Below the pieces are notes generated by a model that was given only the letters and a program-made list of their open reading frames with translations, did not search any database and was not told the DNA's origin. 64,000 nucleotides of DNA from Hymenobacter chitinivorans DSM 11115 (GTDB lineage Bacteria > Bacteroidota > Bacteroidia > Cytophagales > Hymenobacteraceae): NCBI RefSeq assembly GCF_002797555.1, contig NZ_PGFA01000001.1, positions 372,001 through 436,000 of the forward strand, in the 5' to 3' direction. A program made the translations under genes and the position numbers. Position 1 is the first letter of the stretch. Each line of letters opens with the position of its first letter. This document shows, one piece after another, positions 15,350 through 24,316 of the stretch.

Positions 15350-15898
15350 ATGAATATCACCATCCTGACTGTGCCCGGCCTGGGCAGCTCCGGCCCGGAG
15401 CACTGGCAGACGAAGTGGGAGACGCGCTACGGCTACCAGCGCGTGGAGCAGCCCGAGTGGGACGCGCCCCGCCGCCCCGACTGGGTAGCCACGCTGGCCC
15501 AGGCCGTGCGGGCCGCGCCCGGCCCCGTGGTTTTGGTGGCCCACAGCCTGGCCTGCAGCACCATTGCCTACTGGGCCCGGCACTACAACACGAGCCAGGT
15601 GCGCGGGGCCCTGCTGGTAGCTCCCGCCGACACCGAGCAGGCCGACTTTCCGGCTGCGGCCGTCGGCTTTGCACCTATGCCGCTGCGGGAGCTGCCGTTT
15701 CCTAGTATTGTGGTGGCTTCCACCAACGACCAGTACGTGACTCTGGCGCGGGCCGCGGCGTTTGCCCGAGCCTGGGGCAGCCGGCTGGTCGACGTGGGGG
15801 CGCTGGGGCACCTGAATTCCGCGTCTGGGTTAGATGAGTGGCCCGTGGGGCACACCTTGCTGCAGGAGCTGGTAGCCGGGGCCAGCCGCTTGGCATAG
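15350..15898 (+). CDS. RBBP9/YdeN-family alpha/beta hydrolase
   Basis: 182 aa, the usual length for this small serine hydrolase family. The start LTVPGLGSSGPEHWQTKWE carries the oxyanion-loop region and the family signature HWQ. The nucleophile is Ser in VAHSLACSTIAYW (HSLGC variant of GxSxG). The acid is Asp in STNDQYVTL, and the catalytic His is in GHLNSASG near the end. Family members hydrolyse small esters; natural substrates are mostly unknown. The gene lies 21 nt downstream of the class D beta-lactamase-like gene. Confidence 0.9.
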   Translation: MNITILTVPGLGSSGPEHWQTKWETRYGYQRVEQPEWDAPRRPDWVATLAQAVRAAPGPVVLVAHSLACSTIAYWARHYNTSQVRGALLVAPADTEQADFPAAAVGFAPMPLRELPFPSIVVASTNDQYVTLARAAAFARAWGSRLVDVGALGHLNSASGLDEWPVGHTLLQELVAGASRLA

Positions 15899-15965
15899 CC
15901 CAAAAAAAGTCGGCGCCCGTTCCTGACATACGCTGATACCTGGTGCCAGCGGCAGAGCGGGCTGC

Positions 15966-18900
15966 TTACTCGGTTGCGGGAGAAGCGGGCTGCGGCTCGT
16001 CGGGCCCCATAGTTGGCGCAACGTCCTCGGCTGACTCGTCGGTGGCCAAAGCCGGAGCGAGGCGGTCCTTGAAGCGGGCGTAGAGGGCATTCATGCCCAG
16101 CAGCAGCAGGCCCATTAGAATAAATACCACCGCCCGGGTAATAGTGCCGCGCTGACTCAGGTCGAAGAACACGAGACGCACCAGGCAGATAAGCACGCCG
16201 GCCAGGGAGGCGTAGCGGAAATCCTGACGGCGCAAAAGCAGGCTGCTCACGAATAGGGCCACTACCTCCAGCATCAGCAGTACCGTGAGCACCGACCGGT
16301 CGAAGGACTGCACGAGCAGTACGGTAAGGGCCCCGAAAGCCGGGTACAGCAGGGCTGCCACCAGCTGCCGGGAACTGAGCTGGCCAAGGCGGGCCAGGCC
16401 ACTCAGGCCCGCAGGCCAGGAGAGCGGCTCGGCCGGAGCATAGGATTGCAAAGCCAGGGCGGCGTAGGCAAACTGCAGGGCTACGGCCCCGGCCGTGGTC
16501 AGCCACCGGATGCTCAGCAGCTGCCCGGGCGCAAGGTAGCGCAGGGCCACGGAGGTCGTCGAGAAGGCGGAAAGCCAGAAAAACAGCACGCCGTAGAGCT
16601 GCAGGCGGCGCAGGCGGGCGGGCAGGTGGCGGCCACCCAGGGTAAGGGCAAAGGCCAAAACCAGCCACAGCAGAGCCTGCCAGGTGAGCGGTACTTCATC
16701 CCAGAGCGTGAAGCTCAGAAACAGCACCGTCAGCTCGGGCAAATACGGGTGCAGAAGCTGCCAACTACGGTACACGGGAGCGGTAGTCGGGGGCTGGCGC
16801 CAAGCCAGGCCGGTCAGCACCAGCACCAGGGCCGCGGCCGAAAGGCGCCGGGCCGGAAGGTGCCAGAGCTCGGCCGTACCGTTCATCACCGCGGTGAAGT
16901 GCCAGAGCAGGGCCCACAGCAGCAAACCATAGGCTACGTGCAGTAAGTAGCGGTCCGGATTGCCTTGGCGGGTTAGGGCGGCAGGGTCGGGGAAGCGGCG
17001 GCGCAGCCACTGGGCGGCTCCGGCGGCCAGGGCCACAGCCCCGCACCAAACCAGCACCGCCACGGCCGCCAGCGGAAAGGGTGCCGTAGCCCAGCCGATA
17101 ACCACCACGTGCAGCGCCAGCAGGTAGAGCCAGGACCAGCGCACGTGGCGGGCCTGGGCCGCCCACCAGGACAAGGCCAGCCCCGGAGTGGCCAGCAGCA
17201 CCAAGGGTAGCAGATACCCCAATGCGGCCCCGGCGGCCAGGTGGGGCTTAGCCACCAGCACGTGGTACCACTGCAGCAGATAATACCCGGCCGCGGCCAG
17301 CAGCAGGCCCATCCACAGGCCGGGCACGGGTACCACGCGCCGCAGCGCCAGCAACGTTACGGCCACGCCCACGGCCGCCCAGCCCGCCCAGGTATGCTGG
17401 TACACCAAGCCACCAGCCGCCAGCAGCAGCAAGCCCGCCACCGTGCCCAGCAACCGCAGGCGGTAAGCCGGATTGTAGGAAAAGGGCAGCACATCGTACT
17501 CCGGGGCGGCCCACCGTGCCAGCGTGGCCTGCGTGGCCGCCGTAGCCAAAGCAGCCAGGGTTAGCAGCAGGGCGCGTTGCTCCGAGCTCAGGTGGCCCGC
17601 GTTGTAGACCACCACGGGCAGGAGCACTGCCAATAGCAGCGAAGCGTAGAGCTGCACGCGGTACACCCACCATTCGCGGCGCCAGGCCAGCAGGCCCAGC
17701 AGCAGCAGAAACTCGGCGTAGAGCAGCACCGTGGTCAGCGGCCAGTTCAGGCCCACTTTATGCAGGCCCAGCACGGCTACGCTTACTAGAATTTGCCCGA
17801 TTAGCAGATGCAAAATCCGGAACCACTCTGCCCCGCCGCGTAACCAGCGGCTCAGCCCAAAAACCAGCGCCGCCGCCACGGCTGCGCCGCTTATCAGCGC
17901 CACTGCCGGCGGCTGCTGCGGGCCAAACAACGCCCGCAGCAGCACGCCCGCGCCCGCCAGATACAGCACTCCGCCCAGTCCGCCCAGTGCCTGAGCCAGG
18001 CTCCGCTCGGGCGCCGTGCTGACCTGGGCACTGAGCCAGAGCTGACGGGCAAGCAGGCGGAAAAATACTGCGCTGACCAGACCGGCCCCGAGTAGCAACG
18101 CCGCGTTGCGGTGCAGGCTGGCCGCCGGCAAATGCTGCCCGGGGCCGGCACTCAGCAGCAGCCACAGGCCCGCCAGCAGCGTTGCGCCCAAGTAAATCCG
18201 GACGGCCGCAACTTCGGTGAAGCGGCCCAGCAGCCAGGCCAAGGTCAGGGTTTCGAGGTAAAGTACGGCGGCCGTGGCGGGCCACACCAGCCCCAGCTTG
18301 TGCAGGCCGAGGATGGCCACGGTGAGCAGCAGTTGGCCGGCGGCCAAGTGCAGGGTACGAAACCAGGCTGGCTCGCCGCGCAGCCACCGGGCCAGGCCAA
18401 ACACCACCCCGGCGGCGGCGGCCACCCCGCCCATCAGCAAACCTACGGGCGGGTTCTTTACCCCAAACAACGCCTGTACTACCAGTGCCGCCACGCCCAG
18501 GTACAACACCCCCAAGAGGCCGCCAAAACCATGGTGCAGCGCCTGGCTGGTCGAGGAGTCCGGCGCAGCAGGGGAAAGCAGGGGCTGGGCGCTGGTCAGG
18601 CGGAAGTAGCCCGCGCCCAAACTAGCGGCCAGAAACACAATCAGGGCATTGCGGTGCAGCTCGGCCGGCGAGTAGTGGGTAAGCTGGGCGGTTATCATCA
18701 CCAGCAGACCCAAGCCGGCCAGTAAAGCCCCCACAGTGGCCACCCGAAACACCAGCACTTCCTGCTCCCGGGCCATGATAAAGGCAATCAGCAGGGCTTC
18801 GAGCAGCATAAACAAGCCCACCACGGGGCCCGTAGCGTGCCAGCCCTGCAGGGAAAAAGCTGTGGCCAGAGCCAGAATCAGGGAAATGATGGTGTCGGTC

Positions 18901-20303
18901 TGGAACAGCCACTGAATGCCCAGCTGCCGGGCCCGGCGCGCTACGAAGAAGGTCAGTACTGCGCCCAGGGCCAGCGGAATGGTTTTCCACGGCGAGCCGG
19001 TGCTGTACTGGTAGAGGTTGAAGCCCAGCGTGGTCCAGTTGAGCACGTGGGCGGCAAAGAGCAGGGCATCAAAGCGCGAATCGGCGTACACGCGGCGGTA
19101 TTGCACCACGGCGGCGGCCACGCCCACCAGCACTACCAGGCTCATGGCCGTTACCCGGGCCCCACCCGTCAGGGGCAAAGCCAAGCTGAAATGCCAGTAT
19201 TGGTGAAAAACGAAAAAGCTCAGAATGCTCAGCAGCAACTGGTATTTCCACTGCTGCCGGTAGGTAATGGCAATGCAGAAAGCTGTAACCGCCGCAGCCG
19301 TGCCCAAAGTCAGCAAATCGGGCGGAATGACGGCCAGGGCCACCAGGCTCAGCACCCCGTGCAGCGTAGCCACCGATTCCCGGCTGCTGGTCCAGGCCAG
19401 CCACAGGTTGGCCACGACGCCCGCCAGCAGCAGGGCGTAGCTGAGCGGCGGGGCGGCCCACTGCAGGCCGGGCACGCTGCTGGCTCCCACGCAGGCAAAG
19501 AGGAAAATGGCCGCCGCGCTGCTTTGCAGCCACACGTGCAGGCGGGCGGCAAAGGGCTTAGTGCGCAGATAGTAGTTCAACCCCAGCAAAGCCGCGGCAA
19601 ACCCCGAAATCATGGCAAAGCGCACCGGCGGCGTCACCTGCACCGCCGTGTAGATTCCCAGAAATCCGACGCCGACAACCAGCACCACGGCCCCCAGAAT
19701 CCCGGTCCAGTTGTCGAGCAATACCCGTTCGGTTCGTTCCCACCACGTGGGGCCGGCCGGTTCCACCGGAACGGGCCGGGGCGTCGGCCGCGGGGGCGCT
19801 GGCGGGGTAAAGACGGGCTCGGGCCGCGGTTCAGGTTTGGAGCCGGTAGGAGCCGGGGCCGGCAGAATTACCGGGGCCGCAACCGGCGGTGTTGGAGTGG
19901 CCGCAGGCGAAACAGCCAGAACGGGCACCTGAGCCGGCGGCACTACGGGTGCCGCCGGCTCAGGTGCAGCTGGCGGAACTACCGGAGCCGGAGCTACTTT
20001 GGGCTCTGCTGGCACGACTACCGGCCGCGGCACCACCACGGGCGCGGCAGTGGTAGCAGTAGTGGCTGCGGTGGCCGCAGCAGCCGTAGCAATGGGCGGG
20101 GCCGGCCGGGGCGGGGTCGTTACGGGCGGCGCGGTGCGGAGCTTCTGCAGCTCTTGGCGCAGCTGCTCCACCTGGGCCAGGACTTGGGCGTGGTCGGTTT
20201 CCCGCTGGCTGAGGCGCTGCTCCAATCGTTTGAGCCGGTCCTTAAACCCATGGTAGACAACGGCCACTACGACCGTTACAATTACCACTATCCAAGCCTC
20301 CAT
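15966..20303 (-). CDS. Giant DUF2339 polytopic membrane protein
   Basis: 1445 aa. An N-terminal TM helix (3-20) is followed by a short coiled coil (about 22-58), a long Pro/Ala/Val-rich linker (about 60-190) and the DUF2339 region from WWERTERVLLDNWTGILGAVVLV onwards, with 30 or more hydrophobic segments. The protein has an internal duplication of about 190 residues: GGLLGVLYLGVAALVVQALFG and GGLGGVLYLAGAGVLLRALFG, each followed by matching FGLARWLRG/FGLSRWLRG and LGLHKLGLVWP/LGLHKVGLNWP. DUF2339 proteins are predicted inner-membrane proteins with no established function. Monocistronic. The linker accounts for much of the length excess. Confidence 0.9.
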   Translation of the reverse strand: MEAWIVVIVTVVVAVVYHGFKDRLKRLEQRLSQRETDHAQVLAQVEQLRQELQKLRTAPPVTTPPRPAPPIATAAAATAATTATTAAPVVVPRPVVVPAEPKVAPAPVVPPAAPEPAAPVVPPAQVPVLAVSPAATPTPPVAAPVILPAPAPTGSKPEPRPEPVFTPPAPPRPTPRPVPVEPAGPTWWERTERVLLDNWTGILGAVVLVVGVGFLGIYTAVQVTPPVRFAMISGFAAALLGLNYYLRTKPFAARLHVWLQSSAAAIFLFACVGASSVPGLQWAAPPLSYALLLAGVVANLWLAWTSSRESVATLHGVLSLVALAVIPPDLLTLGTAAAVTAFCIAITYRQQWKYQLLLSILSFFVFHQYWHFSLALPLTGGARVTAMSLVVLVGVAAAVVQYRRVYADSRFDALLFAAHVLNWTTLGFNLYQYSTGSPWKTIPLALGAVLTFFVARRARQLGIQWLFQTDTIISLILALATAFSLQGWHATGPVVGLFMLLEALLIAFIMAREQEVLVFRVATVGALLAGLGLLVMITAQLTHYSPAELHRNALIVFLAASLGAGYFRLTSAQPLLSPAAPDSSTSQALHHGFGGLLGVLYLGVAALVVQALFGVKNPPVGLLMGGVAAAAGVVFGLARWLRGEPAWFRTLHLAAGQLLLTVAILGLHKLGLVWPATAAVLYLETLTLAWLLGRFTEVAAVRIYLGATLLAGLWLLLSAGPGQHLPAASLHRNAALLLGAGLVSAVFFRLLARQLWLSAQVSTAPERSLAQALGGLGGVLYLAGAGVLLRALFGPQQPPAVALISGAAVAAALVFGLSRWLRGGAEWFRILHLLIGQILVSVAVLGLHKVGLNWPLTTVLLYAEFLLLLGLLAWRREWWVYRVQLYASLLLAVLLPVVVYNAGHLSSEQRALLLTLAALATAATQATLARWAAPEYDVLPFSYNPAYRLRLLGTVAGLLLLAAGGLVYQHTWAGWAAVGVAVTLLALRRVVPVPGLWMGLLLAAAGYYLLQWYHVLVAKPHLAAGAALGYLLPLVLLATPGLALSWWAAQARHVRWSWLYLLALHVVVIGWATAPFPLAAVAVLVWCGAVALAAGAAQWLRRRFPDPAALTRQGNPDRYLLHVAYGLLLWALLWHFTAVMNGTAELWHLPARRLSAAALVLVLTGLAWRQPPTTAPVYRSWQLLHPYLPELTVLFLSFTLWDEVPLTWQALLWLVLAFALTLGGRHLPARLRRLQLYGVLFFWLSAFSTTSVALRYLAPGQLLSIRWLTTAGAVALQFAYAALALQSYAPAEPLSWPAGLSGLARLGQLSSRQLVAALLYPAFGALTVLLVQSFDRSVLTVLLMLEVVALFVSSLLLRRQDFRYASLAGVLICLVRLVFFDLSQRGTITRAVVFILMGLLLLGMNALYARFKDRLAPALATDESAEDVAPTMGPDEPQPASPATE

Positions 20304-20537
20304 AAGCTACTGTGCTGGGTAAGATTCGGGAAATACTGGGCCGCCGCCCAAGCTGGTTGAAACCCACGTAGCAGGGCTGCCGGCCGCGTGGGCCCGGACT
20401 TGGAAGCTGAAACTTACTGATTTATTCCTATCGTTTCGAAGCAGGCTGCCAACATCCGGGACTAAGGCTCAGAAGCAGCTTTCGGCGGCCGGGCGCGTCG
20501 GTAGCCCCGGCGCGGCCTTGCGCCCGCTCAAGAAGTG

Positions 20538-20545
20538 TAGCTTGC
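20538..20545 (+). promoter_or_regulatory. TAGCTTGC -7-like box before the LysR gene
   Basis: The box ends 7 nt before the ATG at 20553, with TTG at 20518-20520. The short distance implies a very short leader if this is the true promoter. Confidence 0.35.
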
Positions 20546-20552
20546 CACCCTT

Positions 20553-21458
20553 ATGCTCTCCTACAAGCACGAAATTTTCCTGGAAGTGGCCCGCCTGCTG
20601 AGCTTCACTAAGGCCAGTCAAAACCTGTTCGTGAGCCAGTCGGCCGTGAGCAAGCACGTGAAGGCCCTGGAGGAAGAGTACAAAATCGGGCTGTTTGAGC
20701 GGCTCGGCAACACCGTCAAGCTCACGCCCGCCGGCGAGCTGCTCTACCAGAAACTATTGCTGGCCAAGCAGCTCCAGCACGAACTCCACCAGGAGTTTAC
20801 CGCCCTCAGCGCCGACTATTCCCCGCGCTTCCGCATGATGATTGGGGCCAGCACCACCATTTCGCTCTACGTGCTGCCCCCGGTGCTGTCGGCCTATCTG
20901 CACCAGCACCCCAACATCCAGCTCACCCTCAAAAACCGCAACAGCGAAAATATCCTCAAGGCCCTGCTCGACCACGAAATTGACCTGGGCATTATCGAGG
21001 GCATCAACAAAGTCAGCAACGTGACCTACACCCCGTTCCTGACCGACGACGTCATTGCCGTGTGCTCGGCCAAGAACCCGCTGAACCGGCAAAACCTGAC
21101 CGTGCAGGACTTGCACAACGTGCCCCTGGCCGTGCGCGAAGTCGGCTCGGGTACGCTGGCGGTGCTGGAAGAAGCCCTGGCCGCGCACCACCTCAAGCTG
21201 CCTGACTTGCCGGTGAAAGTGCGGCTGGGCGGCACCGAGGCCCTCAAAAACTTCGTGCGCGTGGATACCTGCCTGGCCTTTTTGCCCCGGCAGGCGGTAG
21301 TCAAGGAACTGGAGACGGGAGAATTACTGGAAGTTCCGATTCGGGGGCTGGCCATGCGGCGGCAGTTCAATTTCATCCAGCGCCGGGGCACCGAAAACAA
21401 CTTGCCCTACAAGGATTTCGTCCAATTCATGAAGCGGCACTATTCGAAAAAGGAATAG
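20553..21458 (+). CDS. LysR-type transcriptional regulator
   Basis: 301 aa, standard length. An N-terminal winged HTH (residues 1-60: FLEVARLLSFTKASQNLFVSQSAVSKHVKALEEE) is followed by a linker helix and a periplasmic-binding-like effector domain (from about 90: FRMMIGASTTISLYVLPPVL). Such regulators usually bind T-N11-A boxes and respond to a small metabolite. The gene is 80 bp upstream of and co-directional with threonine synthase, rather than divergent as is most common. Control of threonine synthase is plausible but inferred from position only. The CysB/CbbR-like subgroup cannot be resolved. Confidence 0.92.
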   Translation: MLSYKHEIFLEVARLLSFTKASQNLFVSQSAVSKHVKALEEEYKIGLFERLGNTVKLTPAGELLYQKLLLAKQLQHELHQEFTALSADYSPRFRMMIGASTTISLYVLPPVLSAYLHQHPNIQLTLKNRNSENILKALLDHEIDLGIIEGINKVSNVTYTPFLTDDVIAVCSAKNPLNRQNLTVQDLHNVPLAVREVGSGTLAVLEEALAAHHLKLPDLPVKVRLGGTEALKNFVRVDTCLAFLPRQAVVKELETGELLEVPIRGLAMRRQFNFIQRRGTENNLPYKDFVQFMKRHYSKKE

Positions 21459-21494
21459 CCTATTCCGAATCACTATTTTGTTTCCGCATACCGT

Positions 21495-21535
21495 CGGGGC
21501 TACTTGCCGTTCTAAAGCGCAACCGTCTAGCCCCG
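21495..21535 (+). promoter_or_regulatory. Leader hairpin ending 3 nt before the threonine synthase ATG
   Basis: CGGGGCTA (21495-21502) and TAGCCCCG (21528-21535) form a perfect 8-bp stem with a 25-nt loop. The right arm ends three bases before the start codon, so it could affect ribosome access. Just upstream, GGAATAGCCTATTCC overlaps the LysR stop codon and may be an operator or weak terminator. Confidence 0.45.
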
Positions 21536-21538
21536 TTT

Positions 21539-22732
21539 ATGGAAACCTGCACTGCCCTCACCTCCCGAATCCAGACCCTGGAATGCTCCGCCTGCGGCCG
21601 GCCCCATTCGGCCTTTACCCTGCAGCGGGTGTCGGAGTGCTGCCAGATGCCGCTGCTGGCCGTGTACGACCTGCTCGAGCCCCTGAGCAAAGCCAGCATC
21701 TGCCAGACTGAGGGCTCGATGTGGCGCTACCGCGAGGTGCTGCCGCTGCTGCACGACGAAAACCGCGTCAGCCTGGGCGAGGGGTTCACCCCCATTCTGA
21801 ACCTGCAGCGCCTGGGCAGCCGCTACGATCTGCAGTCGTTGGTGCTCAAGGATGAAGGCAAAAACCCGACCGGCTCGTTCAAGGCCCGGGGCTTGAGCAT
21901 GGCTATTTCCAAGGCCAAGGAGCTGGGCATTGAGGGCTGCATCGTGCCCACGGCTGGCAATGCGGGCGTGGCTATGGCCGCCTACTGCGCCAAGGCCGGT
22001 ATGCGGGCCGTGGTGGCCATGCCCCGGCACACGCCCAAGGCGTTTCGCGAGGAGTGCTACTGGTACGGAGCCGAAGTCGAGCTGATTGACGGCCTGATCA
22101 ACGACTGCGCCGCCTGGGTGCGCCACACCAACGCCAATGGCGCCCTGCTCGACGTGTCGACCCTGAAAGAGCCCTACCGCATCGAGGGCAAGAAAACCAT
22201 GGGCTACGAAATTGCCGAACAGCTCAACTGGCAGCTGCCCGACGTGATTCTCTACCCTGCCGGCGGCGGCACCGGCCTGATTGGCATCTGGAAGGCCTTC
22301 CAGGAAATGAAAGCTCTGGGCTGGCTGGCTTCCGACGTGCAATTGCCGCGCATGGTAGCCGTGCAGGCCACCAACTGCTGCCCCCTGATTGAAACCTATT
22401 TGGGCCGGCAGGCCAACTCCCACCACTACGTTGGCAAACCCACCATTGCCAACGGACTGGCCGTGCCGCGCCCCTTGGGTGAACCTCTCATGCTGGACGT
22501 GCTGCGCGCCTCGCACGGCACGGCCGTCAGCATCACCGACGAGCAGATGGTGGAAGGCATGCGGGAGCTGGGCCGCCTCGAAGGCCTGTTTGTGGCCCCC
22601 GAAGGCGCCGCCGTCTGGATGGCCGCCCGCCATTTGCTCGGTACCGGCTGGCTGCGGCCCGACGAGAAAATTCTGCTGCTCAATACCGGCGCCGGCCAGA
22701 AGTACCTCGACAACGTGGAAGGCCAGTATTAG
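21539..22732 (+). CDS. thrC: Threonine synthase (PLP-dependent)
   Basis: 397 aa. The enzyme converts O-phosphohomoserine to threonine and phosphate. The N-terminal part has a rubredoxin-like Cys set (CSAC at 16-19 and CC at 34-35), typical of the plant-type branch. The PLP Lys is K115 in TGSFKARGL; a glycine-rich PLP phosphate loop follows in YPAGGGTGLIG. Family assignment is strong, although related PLP lyases of the same fold are hard to exclude without alignment. In many Bacteroidota thrC lies with thrA/thrB; here no other threonine gene is near, and the gene follows a LysR regulator. Confidence 0.88.
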   Translation: METCTALTSRIQTLECSACGRPHSAFTLQRVSECCQMPLLAVYDLLEPLSKASICQTEGSMWRYREVLPLLHDENRVSLGEGFTPILNLQRLGSRYDLQSLVLKDEGKNPTGSFKARGLSMAISKAKELGIEGCIVPTAGNAGVAMAAYCAKAGMRAVVAMPRHTPKAFREECYWYGAEVELIDGLINDCAAWVRHTNANGALLDVSTLKEPYRIEGKKTMGYEIAEQLNWQLPDVILYPAGGGTGLIGIWKAFQEMKALGWLASDVQLPRMVAVQATNCCPLIETYLGRQANSHHYVGKPTIANGLAVPRPLGEPLMLDVLRASHGTAVSITDEQMVEGMRELGRLEGLFVAPEGAAVWMAARHLLGTGWLRPDEKILLLNTGAGQKYLDNVEGQY

Positions 22733-22764
22733 GCCGGCTGCAAAGCAAAAACGCCAGCTTTGCG

Positions 22765-22772
22765 TAGCTTGC
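22765..22772 (+). promoter_or_regulatory. TAGCTTGC -7-like box
   Basis: It lies 22 nt before the ATG at 22795, in the 62-bp gap after threonine synthase, and suggests separate transcription. Confidence 0.35.
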
Positions 22773-22794
22773 CGCTCGACCAAAGACGGTACCG

Positions 22795-23214
22795 ATGGAC
22801 GTAACCTGGGGCTGGCAGCACGTTGACTTTACCCCCGACGAGCGGCGGGAGCAGGGTCCCATTACCGAAGCCGAGGCCCTGGCTGCCTACGCCGACTTTC
22901 CCTGCCAAGCCCAGCTCGACGAGCTGGCGGAGCGGCTGCGCGCGGGCCTGATTAGCAGCTGGCCGGGCCTGTGGTTTCGGCGGGGCCCGGAAACGCTGCT
23001 TTTGATCTGGCCCGACGAGTGGCGCGTCGTGCTCGACTACCGGGTAGGGGAGGAGCAGTATTTCTACGAACTGTCCCTGAGTTGGTGGGCCCATAATCTG
23101 GACCCCGAGGACCTTATTCAGATGTTGTTTGCCGGCACCTTGGCGCAGTGGCCGGGCTGGCAAAGCCCCGACCGGTTTGCTCCATTGCCGCTGCCGCCCC
23201 CGCATCAGAGTTAG
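22795..23214 (+). CDS. Small cytoplasmic protein, unknown function
   Basis: 139 aa, rich in Trp (TWGWQHVDF, SSWPGLWFRRG, SLSWWAHNLDP, LAQWPGWQSP) and acidic residues. There is no signal peptide or TM segment, and it has a Pro-rich end. The alternating strand-like pattern LLLIWPDEWRVVLDYRV suggests a compact mixed fold. No family recognised. It follows threonine synthase by 62 bp but has a promoter-like box of its own. Confidence 0.7.
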   Translation: MDVTWGWQHVDFTPDERREQGPITEAEALAAYADFPCQAQLDELAERLRAGLISSWPGLWFRRGPETLLLIWPDEWRVVLDYRVGEEQYFYELSLSWWAHNLDPEDLIQMLFAGTLAQWPGWQSPDRFAPLPLPPPHQS

Positions 23215-23335
23215 TTTGCTAAATTAGCTGTTACTGCCGATTGTTGGTGGCATGGCTTGTTTTGCGGGCCGCTGCCGAGCAATTGTTGCCGAGCCGGACC
23301 ATAACCAACTCCTGATTTTGGGGTACACTACCAGC

Positions 23336-24307
23336 ATGCCGAAGCTTCTGTTCATTGCCGCCGCGGTGCTGGTTGTTGGGTTGCTGGTCGTTGTTGGCTG
23401 GCAGAAGCGCGGGCGCAAAGTGTCGTCAACCACGCAAGTCAACGCCATGAAAGCCAACCAGGACCGTTTGTACGCCGATGTTGAGTTTCTGACCGAGCTG
23501 CGGCCGGCCCGCAGCTACCGCCACCCGGTTTCCCTCAACAAGGCCGCCGATTATATCAAGGCCGAGTTCGAAAAGCTGGATTGCCGGGTCGAGGAGCAGC
23601 CGTTCAAAGTCGACGGGCAACCCTACCGCAACATCATTGCCTCGTTCGGCCCGGCCACGGCGGAGCGTATCATCGTGGGGGCGCACTACGACGTGTGCGG
23701 CGACCAGCCCGGCGCCGACGATAACGCCAGTGCCGTAGCCGGCCTGCTCGAAACGGCCCGCCTGCTGCACGCCCAAAAGCCCAACCTCACCCGCCGCATC
23801 GACTTCGTGGCCTATTCGCTGGAAGAGCCACCGTTTTTCGGGACCGAGGACATGGGCAGCGCCGTGCACGCCAAGTCCCTGCACGACCAGAACGTAGCCG
23901 TGCGGGCTATGATCTGCTACGAAATGATTGGCTACTTCAGTGATGAGCCCGGCTCCCAGCGCTTTCCCAACGAGCAGCTGGCCAAGCTCTTCCCCAACAC
24001 CGGCAACTTCATTACGGTAGTGGGCAAGGAAGGGCAGGAAGCCATTGTGGCCCAGGTGCAACGGCTTATGCAGGCCCACGCCGCCCTCGATGTGCAGCGC
24101 ATCAACCTACCCAGCGCCGTGGGCCTGGCCGGCCTCTCCGACCACCGCAACTACTGGCGCTACGGCTACGAGGCCCTAATGATCAACGACACGTCTTTCC
24201 TGCGCAACGCCAACTACCACCAACCCACGGACACCATCGATACGCTCGACTTCCGACGCATGGCCGAAGTCGTCAACGGGGTGCTAGGAGCTATTTTGGG
24301 CTTGTAA
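23336..24307 (+). CDS. M28-family metallopeptidase, membrane-anchored
   Basis: 323 aa from ATG 23336 (MPKLLFIAAAVLVVGLLVVVGW), chosen because it places the hydrophobic anchor at the start. The M28 metal ligands are visible: His and Asp in GAHYDVCGDQPGADDNASA (first ligand and bridging Asp), the catalytic and ligand Glu in YSLEEPPFFGTEDMGS, and the last His in NANYHQPTDTID. M28 enzymes are zinc aminopeptidases or glutaminyl cyclase-like enzymes. The active site probably faces the periplasm. It is convergent with the TPR-membrane gene, with only 9 bp between the stops. Confidence 0.9.
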   Translation: MPKLLFIAAAVLVVGLLVVVGWQKRGRKVSSTTQVNAMKANQDRLYADVEFLTELRPARSYRHPVSLNKAADYIKAEFEKLDCRVEEQPFKVDGQPYRNIIASFGPATAERIIVGAHYDVCGDQPGADDNASAVAGLLETARLLHAQKPNLTRRIDFVAYSLEEPPFFGTEDMGSAVHAKSLHDQNVAVRAMICYEMIGYFSDEPGSQRFPNEQLAKLFPNTGNFITVVGKEGQEAIVAQVQRLMQAHAALDVQRINLPSAVGLAGLSDHRNYWRYGYEALMINDTSFLRNANYHQPTDTIDTLDFRRMAEVVNGVLGAILGL

Positions 24308-24316
24308 TCGAGAGGC

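Noticed and set aside
14492..15811. A long frame antisense to the class D and RBBP9-like genes
   Set aside because: The plus-strand genes carry complete catalytic motifs; the antisense product is low complexity.
18837..20360. A 500-codon frame antisense to the DUF2339 gene
   Set aside because: Its product is Gln/Gly/Arg-rich low complexity, and the opposite strand has a clear polytopic membrane protein with known family features.
21527..22783. A long open frame (over 400 codons) antisense to threonine synthase
   Set aside because: It mirrors the third-position GC bias of the thrC frame; its product is His/Gln/Gly/Val-rich without family motifs, as expected of a shadow frame.
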